DNA of 64,000 nucleotides from Streptomyces venezuelae (GTDB lineage Bacteria > Actinomycetota > Actinomycetes > Streptomycetales > Streptomycetaceae): NCBI RefSeq assembly GCF_008642315.1, contig NZ_CP029192.1, positions 2,852,001-2,916,000 on the forward strand. The letters run 5' to 3'. Position 1 is the first letter of the stretch. Each line of letters starts with the position of its first letter. Positions 53,862-61,366 of this stretch are shown here, piece by piece. The position numbers and the translations under genes are program-made. Under the pieces are notes generated by a model. The model was given only the letters and a program-made list of their open reading frames with translations. It made no database searches and was not told where the DNA came from.

Positions 53862-55003
53862 GCGTGCTCCAGGTGAGGGGTGTGGTGGGCGAGCCGGAGG
53901 ACCCGCTCGGCGAGCAGGTCGGCGGCGCGGGCGTGCGGTCCGGGGTCGGCGGCGCCACTCATCGCGGCGAGCCGCACCGGGTCCGCGAGCAGCGGGCCGA
54001 CGAGCTGCGCGAGCCGGTCCGCGGTGGTCTCGGCGTCGGGCAGGAGGAGGCCCGCGCCGGCGTCGGAGAGGACCCGGGCGTTGTGGGTCTGGTGGTCGCC
54101 GGGCGCGTGCGGGTAGGGCACGAGGACCGCGGGGACGCCGGTGGCGGCGAGTTCGGCGACGGTCGCCGAGCCCGCGCGGCACACGACGAGGTCGGCGGCG
54201 GCGTAGGAGAGGTCCATGCGGTCCAGGTAGGGGACGGCGCGGGCGACCGCGTCACCGCCCTCGGCGGTGAGCCGCGCCCGCGTCTCCTCCAGGGCCGCGG
54301 GTCCGGTCTTGATGAGGAGGTGTACGTCCGTGCGCTCGCGCCACCGCGCCGCGAGGCCGACCGCCGCCGCCGTGAGGCGGGCCGCGCCGAGGCTGCCTCC
54401 GTTGAACAGGATCAGGCGGGCGCCCGGCGGCACGCCGAGCTCACGCCGGGCCTGCGGGCGCAGCGCGGCCCGGTCGAGCGCGGCGAGCGGCGCCGCGATC
54501 GGCATGCCTGTGGTGTGTGCGCGCTCGCCGCCGGGGAGGTGGGCGCGGCTGCGGTCGAAGGCGACGGCGATGTTCGGGGTGAGCCGGGCGGCGAACCGGT
54601 TGGCGCGGCCCGGTACGGCGTTGGACTCGTGGATGAGGCTCGGCAGCCCCGCCATGCGGGCGCCGACGATGACGGGGGCGCTGGGGTAGCCGCCCATGCC
54701 GACGGCGACCTGCGCGCCCTGCTCGCGCAGGATGGCCCGGCACTGGGCGCCGGACTTCATCAGGGCGGCGGGGAGCAGATAGCGGCGGGCGCCGAGCGAC
54801 GGGTCGAAGGGGATCATGTCGACGGTGTGCAGGCGGTACCCGGCGTCCGGTATCAGCCGGGTCTCCAGGCCCCGTTCGGTGCCGACGAAGGAGATCACCG
54901 CGCCCGGTACGGCCCGGCGCAGCGCGTCGGCGAGGGCGAGTCCGGGATAGATGTGCCCACCGGTGCCGCCCGCGCCGATGACGACGGAGAGAGAGGTTCG
55001 CAT
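53858..55003 (-). CDS. MurG paralogue, GT28 N-acetylglucosaminyltransferase-like
   Basis: A 381-residue GT-B enzyme of the MurG/GT28 family. The N-domain Gly loop is GAGGTGGHIYPGLALADAL, with GMGGYPSAPVIVGAR and HESNAVPGRANRFAA. The C-domain has FNGGSLGAARL, VCRAGSATVAELAATGVPAVL (read in parts) and VPYPHAPGDHQTHNA, the UDP-GlcNAc site region. It is not in a dcw cluster and is coupled to a sugar dehydratase, so it is probably a second MurG with a modified lipid or sugar substrate rather than the housekeeping enzyme. It is divergent from a two-component system across 64 bp. Confidence 0.85.
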   Translation of the reverse strand: MRTSLSVVIGAGGTGGHIYPGLALADALRRAVPGAVISFVGTERGLETRLIPDAGYRLHTVDMIPFDPSLGARRYLLPAALMKSGAQCRAILREQGAQVAVGMGGYPSAPVIVGARMAGLPSLIHESNAVPGRANRFAARLTPNIAVAFDRSRAHLPGGERAHTTGMPIAAPLAALDRAALRPQARRELGVPPGARLILFNGGSLGAARLTAAAVGLAARWRERTDVHLLIKTGPAALEETRARLTAEGGDAVARAVPYLDRMDLSYAAADLVVCRAGSATVAELAATGVPAVLVPYPHAPGDHQTHNARVLSDAGAGLLLPDAETTADRLAQLVGPLLADPVRLAAMSGAADPGPHARAADLLAERVLRLAHHTPHLEHA

Positions 55004-55028
55004 GGCAGTGGAGCTTCACGCGCAGGTC

Positions 55029-55045
55029 TAAGAGGGTTTTAAGAG
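55029..55045. promoter_or_regulatory. 11-bp-phased TAAGAG direct repeat between the MurG paralogue and the response regulator
   Basis: TAAGAG at 55029 and 55040 recurs exactly one helical turn apart, the layout bound by OmpR/PhoB-type dimers. It is within 45 bp of both divergent starts, so one site could control both transcripts. Confidence 0.55.
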
Positions 55046-55067
55046 CCGCGTTTGGCACCTTTGGACC

Positions 55068-55808
55068 ATGAGCTTCACGAGCGTGACCAGCAAGGGCGGC
55101 CCGCCGGGCGCGGGCGGGACGGCGCACCGCATCCTCGTCGTCGACGACGACCCCGAGGTCCGCGCCGCCGTCGAGGACGCCCTGACGGTCGAGGGACATC
55201 ATGTGCGGGGCGCGGCGGACGGCCACCGCGCGCTGACCGCGGTGGCCCGCTGGCAGCCGGATCTGGTGGTCCTCGACGTCATGATGCCGGTCATGGACGG
55301 CCTCGCGGTCTGCCGTCAGCTGCGCGCCGCGGGCGACCGCACGCCGGTCCTGGTGCTCACGGCCCTGGACTCGGTGAGTGAGCGCGTCGACGGCCTGGAC
55401 GCGGGCGCCGACGACTACCTGGTCAAGCCGTTCGCGCTGGACGAGCTGGTGGCGCGGGTGAGGGCGCTGTTGCGGCGGGCGACGCCGGAACGGGCCGCGG
55501 ACGACGGCGACGACCTCGCGTACGGCGACCTGGTCCTCGACCCCGCGACGCGCACCGGCCGGCGCGGCGGGCGGCGGGTCGAGTTCAGCCGCACGGAGGC
55601 GGTCCTGCTCGAACTGCTGCTGCGCAACGCGGGCCAGGTGCTGCCGCGCGAGCTGATCCAGCAGGCGGTGTGGGGCCGGGACTTCGGCCCGGACTCCAAC
55701 TCGCTCGCCGTGTACGTGGGTTACCTGCGCCGGAAGCTGGAGTCGGGCGGTGAGCCGCGCCTCGTCCACACCGTGCACGGCGTCGGCTACCGGCTGGGCT
55801 CCCCGTGA
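55068..55808 (+). CDS. OmpR-family response regulator
   Basis: A 246-residue regulator. The receiver begins RILVVDDDPEVRAAVEDAL, with phosphorylated D70 in LVVLDVMMPVMDGL and DDYLVKPF. The winged-helix C-terminus is FSRTEAVLLELLLRNAGQVLPREL (read in parts) with VYVGYLRRKLE and HGVGYRLG. It resembles MprA/TcrA-type regulators. No good Shine-Dalgarno sequence precedes the ATG. It overlaps the kinase gene (GTGA). The direct repeat just upstream is a candidate binding site controlling itself and the divergent murG-like operon. Confidence 0.9.
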   Translation: MSFTSVTSKGGPPGAGGTAHRILVVDDDPEVRAAVEDALTVEGHHVRGAADGHRALTAVARWQPDLVVLDVMMPVMDGLAVCRQLRAAGDRTPVLVLTALDSVSERVDGLDAGADDYLVKPFALDELVARVRALLRRATPERAADDGDDLAYGDLVLDPATRTGRRGGRRVEFSRTEAVLLELLLRNAGQVLPRELIQQAVWGRDFGPDSNSLAVYVGYLRRKLESGGEPRLVHTVHGVGYRLGSP

Positions 55809-57205
55809 GCGCGCGGCGCAGGCTGGGCGCGCGGTGGCGGCGCCGCAGGCCGCTGCGGACCCGCCTCGCGGTGGTCGCGGCGGCCGCCGTGGCCGTGGTG
55901 GCGATCGGGGTGTGCGCCGCCGCGTTCTTCGTGATCCGCTTCAAGCTGTACCAGCAGCTCGACCAGAACCTCGCCCAGTCGGCGACGCTCATCGCGCAGC
56001 AGCACCGCTCCGAGGGTCTCGGCGTCATGACGGGCGAGTGCCGGTTCCTCGGCGCGCCCGCGTGCTCGCAGATCGTCCCCGCGGATGCGGCGGACGACCC
56101 GTCGAAGCCGTATCTGCTGCCCGTGTCGGGGGCGACGCGCGCGGTCGCCGAGGGCAGCCATGTGCCCTACTACGCGAACATCACGCTCCCCGGCGGCAGG
56201 CCGGGCCGCATGTACACCACCACGTTCGGCAAGGAGGGCGAGGCCGTGCAGGTCGCCCTGCGCTCGGACATCGCCGAGCGGGGCGTCCGCCAGGCCGCGT
56301 CGCTGCTGGCCGCGGTGGGCGGAGCGGGAGTGCTGCTCTCGGCCCTCGGCGGCTACTGGGTCTCGCGTACGGGCCTGGCGCCCATCACCCGTCTCACGGC
56401 CACCGCCGAGCGCATCGCCGCCACGCGCGACGCCCGGCACCGCATCGAGCTGCCGCCCGGCCGGGCGGCCCGCGCGGGCCACGAGGACGAGGTGACCCGC
56501 CTGGCCACCACCTTCAACACGATGCTCGCCGAACTGGAGGAGTCCGTCGCCGCCCGCCGCAGGCTGGTCGCCGACGCCTCGCACGAGCTGCGCACCCCGC
56601 TGACCGCGCTCCGCACGAACGCCGAACTCCTGGCACGGGCGGACCGTCTGACGGACGCACAGCGCGACCGGGCGTCCGGCGCGCTCGCCCGCCAGCTGCG
56701 CGAGGTCACCGGCCTGGTGAACGACCTGATCGAGCTGGCCAGGGACGCGGAGCCGCAGCCCCTCCTCGAAGAGGTGCGGCTCGCCCCGCTCGCCGCCCAC
56801 ACGGTCGACGCGGCCCGCGGCCACTGGCCGGCGGTCTCCTTCGAGCTCCACGTGGCCCCGGAGGCGACCGACCTCAACCTGCCCGGCGTACCGGCACGCC
56901 TGTCCCGGCTGCTCACCAACCTCGTCGACAACGCGGCCAAGTTCAGCCCGCCGGGCGGCCCGGTCGAGATCTCCCTGACCCGCACCGAGCTGACCGTGCG
57001 CGACCACGGCCCGGGCATCGCGGAGGAAGACCTCCCCCACGTCTTCGACCGCTTCTACCGCGCCGAGAAGGCCCGCGCCCTGCCGGGCTCGGGCCTGGGC
57101 CTGGCGATGGCCCGCCAGATCGCGCACGCGCACGGGGCGGAGCTGACGGCGGAACGGGCGCCGGGTGGAGGCGCGCTGTTCCGGCTGACGCTGCCGGCGC
57201 CCTGA
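55805..57205 (+). CDS. Membrane sensor histidine kinase
   Basis: A 466-residue kinase. TM1 is near residues 20-45 (LAVVAAAAVAVVAIGVCAAAFF, read in parts). An extracellular loop of about 115 residues has two Cys seven residues apart (GECRFLGAPACSQ), a possible redox-sensitive disulfide. TM2 lies near 165-190. A HAMP domain (LAPITRLTATAERIA) precedes H260 in ASHELRTPLTALR. The ATPase has NLVDNAAKFSPPGG, VRDHGPGIAEEDLPHVFDRF (read in parts) and GSGLGLAMA. It partners the overlapping response regulator. Confidence 0.9.
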   Translation: MSARRRLGARWRRRRPLRTRLAVVAAAAVAVVAIGVCAAAFFVIRFKLYQQLDQNLAQSATLIAQQHRSEGLGVMTGECRFLGAPACSQIVPADAADDPSKPYLLPVSGATRAVAEGSHVPYYANITLPGGRPGRMYTTTFGKEGEAVQVALRSDIAERGVRQAASLLAAVGGAGVLLSALGGYWVSRTGLAPITRLTATAERIAATRDARHRIELPPGRAARAGHEDEVTRLATTFNTMLAELEESVAARRRLVADASHELRTPLTALRTNAELLARADRLTDAQRDRASGALARQLREVTGLVNDLIELARDAEPQPLLEEVRLAPLAAHTVDAARGHWPAVSFELHVAPEATDLNLPGVPARLSRLLTNLVDNAAKFSPPGGPVEISLTRTELTVRDHGPGIAEEDLPHVFDRFYRAEKARALPGSGLGLAMARQIAHAHGAELTAERAPGGGALFRLTLPAP

Positions 57206-57212
57206 GGTCGTC

Positions 57213-58307
57213 CTACTTGTCCTTCTCCCAGGCGCAGCTGCCGAGGGTGGCCTTGCCCTTGGCGACGAGGCGGTCGGCCTCGCGGGCGACGAGCACGCGC
57301 GTGTGGTCGCCCTTGCAGACCACGGTGCGGTCGCCGTGTCCGGCGAGGTCGACGAGGATCTGGTCCCAGTGGCGGTACTGCACGTCGTGCCCGGAGTTGG
57401 CGTACGAGCGCACCTTCGCCGTGCCCGGCAGCTCCTGCTGCCACGTCTTCAGCGTCGCGGGCGGCACGGTGGTGTCCTTCTTGCCGCCGTAGAGGTAGAC
57501 GGGGGCGTCGAGCTTCGACAGGTCGGGGCCGGGGCGCCCGCAGTACAGCTTCTGCTCGTGCACCTGGGGCGCGGGGTCGGCCTGCTGGCCGCGCTGGTTG
57601 TACGTGCGTGCCCCTTCCTCGTACGCCGTGTCGGCGAAGCCGGGGATGGACTTGACGGGGCTGTCGTCGGGGAAGGCCCACCACTTGCGCGGGTCCTTGA
57701 TCTGGTCCTTGACGGCGTCGGAGAGCGCGTCGTCGGAGAGACCGCAGTACTCGGGCTTCGTGCCGTAGGGCGGCAGGGCGGCGGCGAGGTGGAGCTGTGC
57801 GATCCGCTCGGGGGCACGGGCGGCGAGCTCGGCGGCGTAGGGGCCGCCGCCGGATATCGCGACGACGGACACGTCGTCGACACCGAGCTTGTCGAGGACT
57901 TCGAGGGCGTCCTTCGCGAAGTCGCCCTTGCCGAGCCTGTCGTCGAACTCGGTGTCACCAAAACCGTTCCGCTCCACGGAGATGAGGCGCAGCCCCAGAT
58001 CCTCGCGGGTCGTCCGGAAGAAGTCCGTCATGTGCGAGGCGCGGGCGCTGGTGCCGGTGCCGCCGATGAAGAGGACGGGCTTGCCGTCCTTCTCGCCGGT
58101 GTCGGAGTAGTGGGCGGTCCGCCCGTCGGAGAGCTTCGCGGCGCGCACGTCGGGGCCGAGGGAGTCGAAGTCGTCCTGCACCTTGGGCTCGGGCGGCGGG
58201 CTGGCGCTCACTTCGCCGGAGCCGCCCACGAGCAGCGCGCCGAGGACGGTGCAGGTGGCGGCACCGATGGCGAGGGCGGCGGTGCGGGCGTGACCGGTCG
58301 AGCTCAC
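57213..58307 (-). CDS. Secreted alpha/beta hydrolase
   Basis: A 364-residue protein with an N-terminal signal segment (TAALAIGAATCTVLGALLVGG, read in parts) and an alpha/beta-hydrolase core. The oxyanion region is VLFIGGTGTSARASHM, the catalytic Asp region VERNGFGDTE, and the nucleophile elbow VVAISGGGPYAAEL (Ser in S-G-G-G context). The late His is in YANSGHDVQYRHW. Three or four Cys in the C-terminal half may form disulfides. GTG 58307 is chosen since AGGAG lies six bases upstream; the open frame beyond it is repeat-derived. The substrate is unknown. Confidence 0.85.
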   Translation of the reverse strand: MSSTGHARTAALAIGAATCTVLGALLVGGSGEVSASPPPEPKVQDDFDSLGPDVRAAKLSDGRTAHYSDTGEKDGKPVLFIGGTGTSARASHMTDFFRTTREDLGLRLISVERNGFGDTEFDDRLGKGDFAKDALEVLDKLGVDDVSVVAISGGGPYAAELAARAPERIAQLHLAAALPPYGTKPEYCGLSDDALSDAVKDQIKDPRKWWAFPDDSPVKSIPGFADTAYEEGARTYNQRGQQADPAPQVHEQKLYCGRPGPDLSKLDAPVYLYGGKKDTTVPPATLKTWQQELPGTAKVRSYANSGHDVQYRHWDQILVDLAGHGDRTVVCKGDHTRVLVAREADRLVAKGKATLGSCAWEKDK

Positions 58308-58648
58308 GGATTCTCCTGGGGCGGGGGGTCGCTTGCCGGCCCGGCACCTGCCCGGGCCCCTGGGCCTTAAACCTACAAATTCCAGCCCCGCGGCCCGGCG
58401 CACCGCCTGCGGCCGGGTGGGGGTGCGCGCGCAGTTCCCCGCGCCCCTGACGGGGCACGCCTCCGACGAGCCTGCCCCCGGGTGGCCCAGGGGCGCGGGG
58501 AACTGCGCGAACAACCCCCACCGGCCCGCGGAAAACAGCGCACGGGGCAGCCCCCTCAGGGGCGCGGGGAACTGCGCGAACAGCCCCCGCCGGCCCGCGG
58601 AAGACAACGCACGGGCAGCCCCCAGCCCCGCCCAGAGGGCGAACCGGG
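58308..58648. other. 341-bp gene-free spacer filled with dispersed repeats
   Basis: There is no gene here. Three copies of the GGGGCGCGGGGAACTGCGCG element are present: copy A inverted (58409-58447), copies B (58490-58531) and C (58559-58600) direct. A and B can pair into one long stem. The region separates two tandem minus-strand genes. Confidence 0.8.
58409..58600. repeat. Three copies of a dispersed streptomycete repeat
   Basis: The consensus starts GGGGCGCGGGGAACTGCGCG, followed by CAnCCCCC and CCGGCCCGC. Copy A is inverted relative to B and C, and B and C are 69 bp apart. A fourth copy is at 52818. From general knowledge such elements are frequent in Streptomyces intergenic DNA, with no settled function. 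Confidence 0.8.
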
Positions 58649-58660
58649 CTAAAAGCCCGG
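58644..58660 (-). terminator. Hairpin over the icmA stop codon
   Basis: CCGGGCT-AAA-AGCCCGG, with perfect seven-base arms, spans the icmA TAG stop (58649-58651). A terminator built into the gene end is the simplest reading. Confidence 0.55.
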
Positions 58661-60349
58661 GGGCTCCACGTACACGCCCCACTCGTCGCGAAGCACTCCG
58701 CAGATCTCCCCGAGCGTCGCCTCCGCCCGCACCGCCTCCAGCATGGGGGCAATCATGTTGGCCCCGGACCGCGCGGCCGCGAGCATCGCGTCGAGGGAGG
58801 AGCGGACCCGCGCGTCGTCACGCCGCGCCTTCCGCCCGCCGAGCTCCCGGACCTGCTCCCGCTCCACCTCGTGGCTGACCCGCAGGATCTCCAGGTCGCC
58901 CGTGACGGAGCCTTCGAGGCAGTTGACGCCGACGACCCGCTTGTCGCCCTTCTCCAGGGACCGCTGGTACTGGAACGCGGACTCGGCGATCTCGCCGGTG
59001 AACCAGCCGTCCTCGATGCCACGGAGGATGCCCGAGGTGATCGGGCCGATCGGGTGCTGACCGTCCGGCTGCGCCCGACGCCCCCGCTCCTTGATCTGCT
59101 CGAAGATCTTCTCCGCGTCGGCCTCGATGCGGTCGGTGAGCTGCTCGATGTACCAGGAGCCGCCCAGCGGGTCGGCGACGTTCGCGACGCCCGTCTCCTC
59201 CATCAGTACCTGCTGCGTACGGAGTGCGATCTCCGCGGCCTGCTCGCTGGGCAGCGCCAGCGTCTCGTCCAGCGCGTTGGTGTGGAGGGAGTTCGTGCCG
59301 CCGAGCACCGCCGCGAGGGCCTCGACGGCCGTGCGGACCACGTTGTTGTACGGCTGCTGGGCCGTCAGCGAGACGCCCGCCGTCTGCGTGTGGAAGCGGA
59401 GCCACTGCGCCTTGTCGGTCTTCGCCCCGTACTCCTCGCGGAGCCAGCGCGCCCAGATGCGGCGCGCCGCACGGAACTTCGCGATCTCCTCGAAGAAGTC
59501 GACGTGCGCGTCGAAGAAGAAGGAGAGGCCGGGCGCGAAGACGTCCACGTCGAGCCCGCGGGACAGGCCGAGCTCCACGTACCCGAAGCCGTCCGCGAGC
59601 GTGTACGCGAGTTCCTGCGCGGCCGTCGCCCCGGCCTCGCGGATGTGGTAGCCGGAGACGGAGAGCGGCTTGTACGCGGGAATGTCGCGCGCGCAGTGCT
59701 CCATCAGGTCGCCGATGAGGCGCAGATGCGGCTCGGGCTGGAAGAGCCACTCCTTCTGCGCGATGTACTCCTTGAAGATGTCCGTCTGGAGCGTGCCGTT
59801 GAGGACGCCGGGGTCGACGCCCTGGCGCTCGGCGGCGACCAGGTACATGCAGAAGACGGGTACCGCGGGGCCGCTGATCGTCATCGACGTCGTCACGTCG
59901 CCGAGCGGGATGTCCTTGAAGAGGACCTCCATGTCGGCGGCGGAGTCGATGGCGACACCGCAGTGGCCGACCTCGCCGAGCGAGCGCGAGTCGTCGGAGT
60001 CGCGGCCCATGAGGGTCGGCATGTCGAAGGCGACGGAGAGGCCGCCGCCTCCGTTGGCCAGGATCATCTTGTAGCGCTCGTTCGTCTGCTCGGCGTTGCC
60101 GAAGCCCGCGAACTGGCGGATGGTCCAGGTCCGGCCGCGGTACCCGGTCGGGTAGAGCCCGCGCGTGAAGGGGTACTCCCCCGGCCAGCCGATCCGCTCG
60201 AACCCGTCGTACGTGTCGCCGGGCCGCGGCCCGTAGACGGGGTCGACCGGGTCCCCGGAGAGCGTGGTGAAGTCCGCGTCGCGCTTGCGGGCCTTGTCGT
60301 AACGGGCCTGCCAGCGCCGGCGGCCTTCCTCGATCGCGTCAGCGTCCAT
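58649..60349 (-). CDS. icmA: Isobutyryl-CoA mutase large subunit IcmA
   Basis: A 566-residue adenosylcobalamin-dependent acyl-CoA mutase subunit, interconverting isobutyryl- and n-butyryl-CoA. The substrate-selecting residues are F80 (TIRQFAGFGNAEQTN) and Q198 (KEYIAQKEWLF), the IcmA pair; methylmalonyl-CoA mutases have Tyr and Arg there. The length equals known IcmA. The cobalamin-binding domain is absent, so it needs the small subunit IcmB, not seen in this window. It links valine and fatty-acid metabolism to polyketide precursor supply. The ATG start lies ten bases from a 22-bp palindrome. Confidence 0.95.
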   Translation of the reverse strand: MDADAIEEGRRRWQARYDKARKRDADFTTLSGDPVDPVYGPRPGDTYDGFERIGWPGEYPFTRGLYPTGYRGRTWTIRQFAGFGNAEQTNERYKMILANGGGGLSVAFDMPTLMGRDSDDSRSLGEVGHCGVAIDSAADMEVLFKDIPLGDVTTSMTISGPAVPVFCMYLVAAERQGVDPGVLNGTLQTDIFKEYIAQKEWLFQPEPHLRLIGDLMEHCARDIPAYKPLSVSGYHIREAGATAAQELAYTLADGFGYVELGLSRGLDVDVFAPGLSFFFDAHVDFFEEIAKFRAARRIWARWLREEYGAKTDKAQWLRFHTQTAGVSLTAQQPYNNVVRTAVEALAAVLGGTNSLHTNALDETLALPSEQAAEIALRTQQVLMEETGVANVADPLGGSWYIEQLTDRIEADAEKIFEQIKERGRRAQPDGQHPIGPITSGILRGIEDGWFTGEIAESAFQYQRSLEKGDKRVVGVNCLEGSVTGDLEILRVSHEVEREQVRELGGRKARRDDARVRSSLDAMLAAARSGANMIAPMLEAVRAEATLGEICGVLRDEWGVYVEPPGF

Positions 60350-60358
60350 ACCTTCGAA

Positions 60359-60380
60359 TTTACTAGGACGTCCTAGTAAA
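60359..60380. promoter_or_regulatory. Perfect 22-bp palindrome upstream of icmA
   Basis: The half-site is TTTACTAGGAC, followed by its exact reverse complement. It starts ten bases upstream of the icmA ATG, so a bound protein would block transcription or initiation. The nearby MarR-family gene (60847-61356) is an obvious candidate regulator. Confidence 0.8.
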
Positions 60381-60433
60381 AGTCGATGGCCAACCGCCGT
60401 ACGTTCCCGTACGGCGGGGAAGTGTTACGCGCG

Positions 60434-60766
60434 TTACGCCTTCGCGATGACCGGGGAGCCGTTGTCGACCAGCGGCTGGACCTCGCGGACGACCTTGCGC
60501 TCGACGAAGAACGCAGCGGTCGGAATCGTGCCCGAGACCAGCACCCACAGCAGCTTCCCGAACGGCCACTTCGCCTTGGAGCCCAGGTCGAAGGCGAAGA
60601 TCAGGTAGATGATGTAGAGGACTCCGTGGACCTGGGAGACCACCAGGGTCAGACCCTCGCCCTTGTCGAAGCCGTACTTGGCCACCATGCAGGCGCACAG
60701 GATGAGGAGCATGACGGCGGTGACGTAGGCCATCACCCGGTAGCGGGTCAGCACGCTGGATTTCAT
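60434..60766 (-). CDS. DUF3817 membrane protein
   Basis: A 110-residue integral membrane protein with three hydrophobic segments (VMAYVTAVMLLILCACMVAKY, read in parts; VHGVLYIIYLIFAFDLG; FGKLLWVLVSGTIPTAAFFVE). The conserved QVHG, DLGSKAKWP and GTIPxxxFxxERKV pattern is that of DUF3817. The function is unknown. ATG 60766 lacks a strong ribosome site. It lies between the MarR gene and icmA on the same strand. Confidence 0.85.
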   Translation of the reverse strand: MKSSVLTRYRVMAYVTAVMLLILCACMVAKYGFDKGEGLTLVVSQVHGVLYIIYLIFAFDLGSKAKWPFGKLLWVLVSGTIPTAAFFVERKVVREVQPLVDNGSPVIAKA

Positions 60767-60846
60767 GGCTACGAGCGTAACCGCCCGTTTTGCGCGATCT
60801 TCGCCGCCCCCGACCCGACCGGAACGGGCCGGTCCCGCTCCAGGAC

Positions 60847-61356
60847 CTACTTCTCCTCGAAGTCCTCCGCCGCGACCCGCAGCGGCCTGAGCATCGCGAA
60901 GATCTCCCCGCACTCCTCCGCGTCGTACACCCCGAGGCCGAAGTCCATCGCCATCAGCTCGCGCGTCGCCGCCTCGACGACCTCGCGGCCCTTCTCCGTG
61001 ATGGAGGCAAGCGTGCCGCGGCCGTCGTTGGGGTTCGGGCGCTTGTCGACCAGGCCGGACTTGACCAGGCGGTCCACCGTGTTCGTGACCGAGGTCGGAT
61101 GCACCATGAGCCGCTCGCCGATCTTCGACATCGGCAACTCGCCGGCCTGCGAGAACGTGAGCAGCACCAGCGCCTCGTAGCGCGCGAAGGTCAGTCCGTA
61201 CGGCTTCACGACCGCGTCGACCTCGGCTAGCAGGATCTGGTGCGCCCGCATGATGGAGGTGATCGCACCCATGGCCGGGACCGATCCCCAGCGCTGCTTC
61301 CAGAGCTCGTCGGCGCGGGCGATGGGATCGAAGGGGAGGCTGAGCGGCTTCGGCAC
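60847..61356 (-). CDS. MarR-family regulator
   Basis: A 169-residue MarR protein. Helices MGAITSIMRAHQILLAEVDAVV (read in parts) and GLTFARYEALVLLTFSQAGELPMSKIGERLMV (read in parts) precede the recognition helix HPTSVTNTVDRLVKSGLVDKR. The wing is PNPNDGRGTLASIT. The ligand is unknown; acyl-CoA or a fatty-acid-related compound would fit the icmA context (inference). It probably binds the palindrome at 60359-60380. Confidence 0.88.
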   Translation of the reverse strand: MPKPLSLPFDPIARADELWKQRWGSVPAMGAITSIMRAHQILLAEVDAVVKPYGLTFARYEALVLLTFSQAGELPMSKIGERLMVHPTSVTNTVDRLVKSGLVDKRPNPNDGRGTLASITEKGREVVEAATRELMAMDFGLGVYDAEECGEIFAMLRPLRVAAEDFEEK

Positions 61357-61366
61357 GCCATCGACC

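Noticed and set aside
58308..58682. Coding extension of the secreted hydrolase into the upstream spacer
   Set aside because: The extension is made of the dispersed repeat (repeated LFAQFPAPL); the GTG at 58307 has a good ribosome site directly before the signal peptide.
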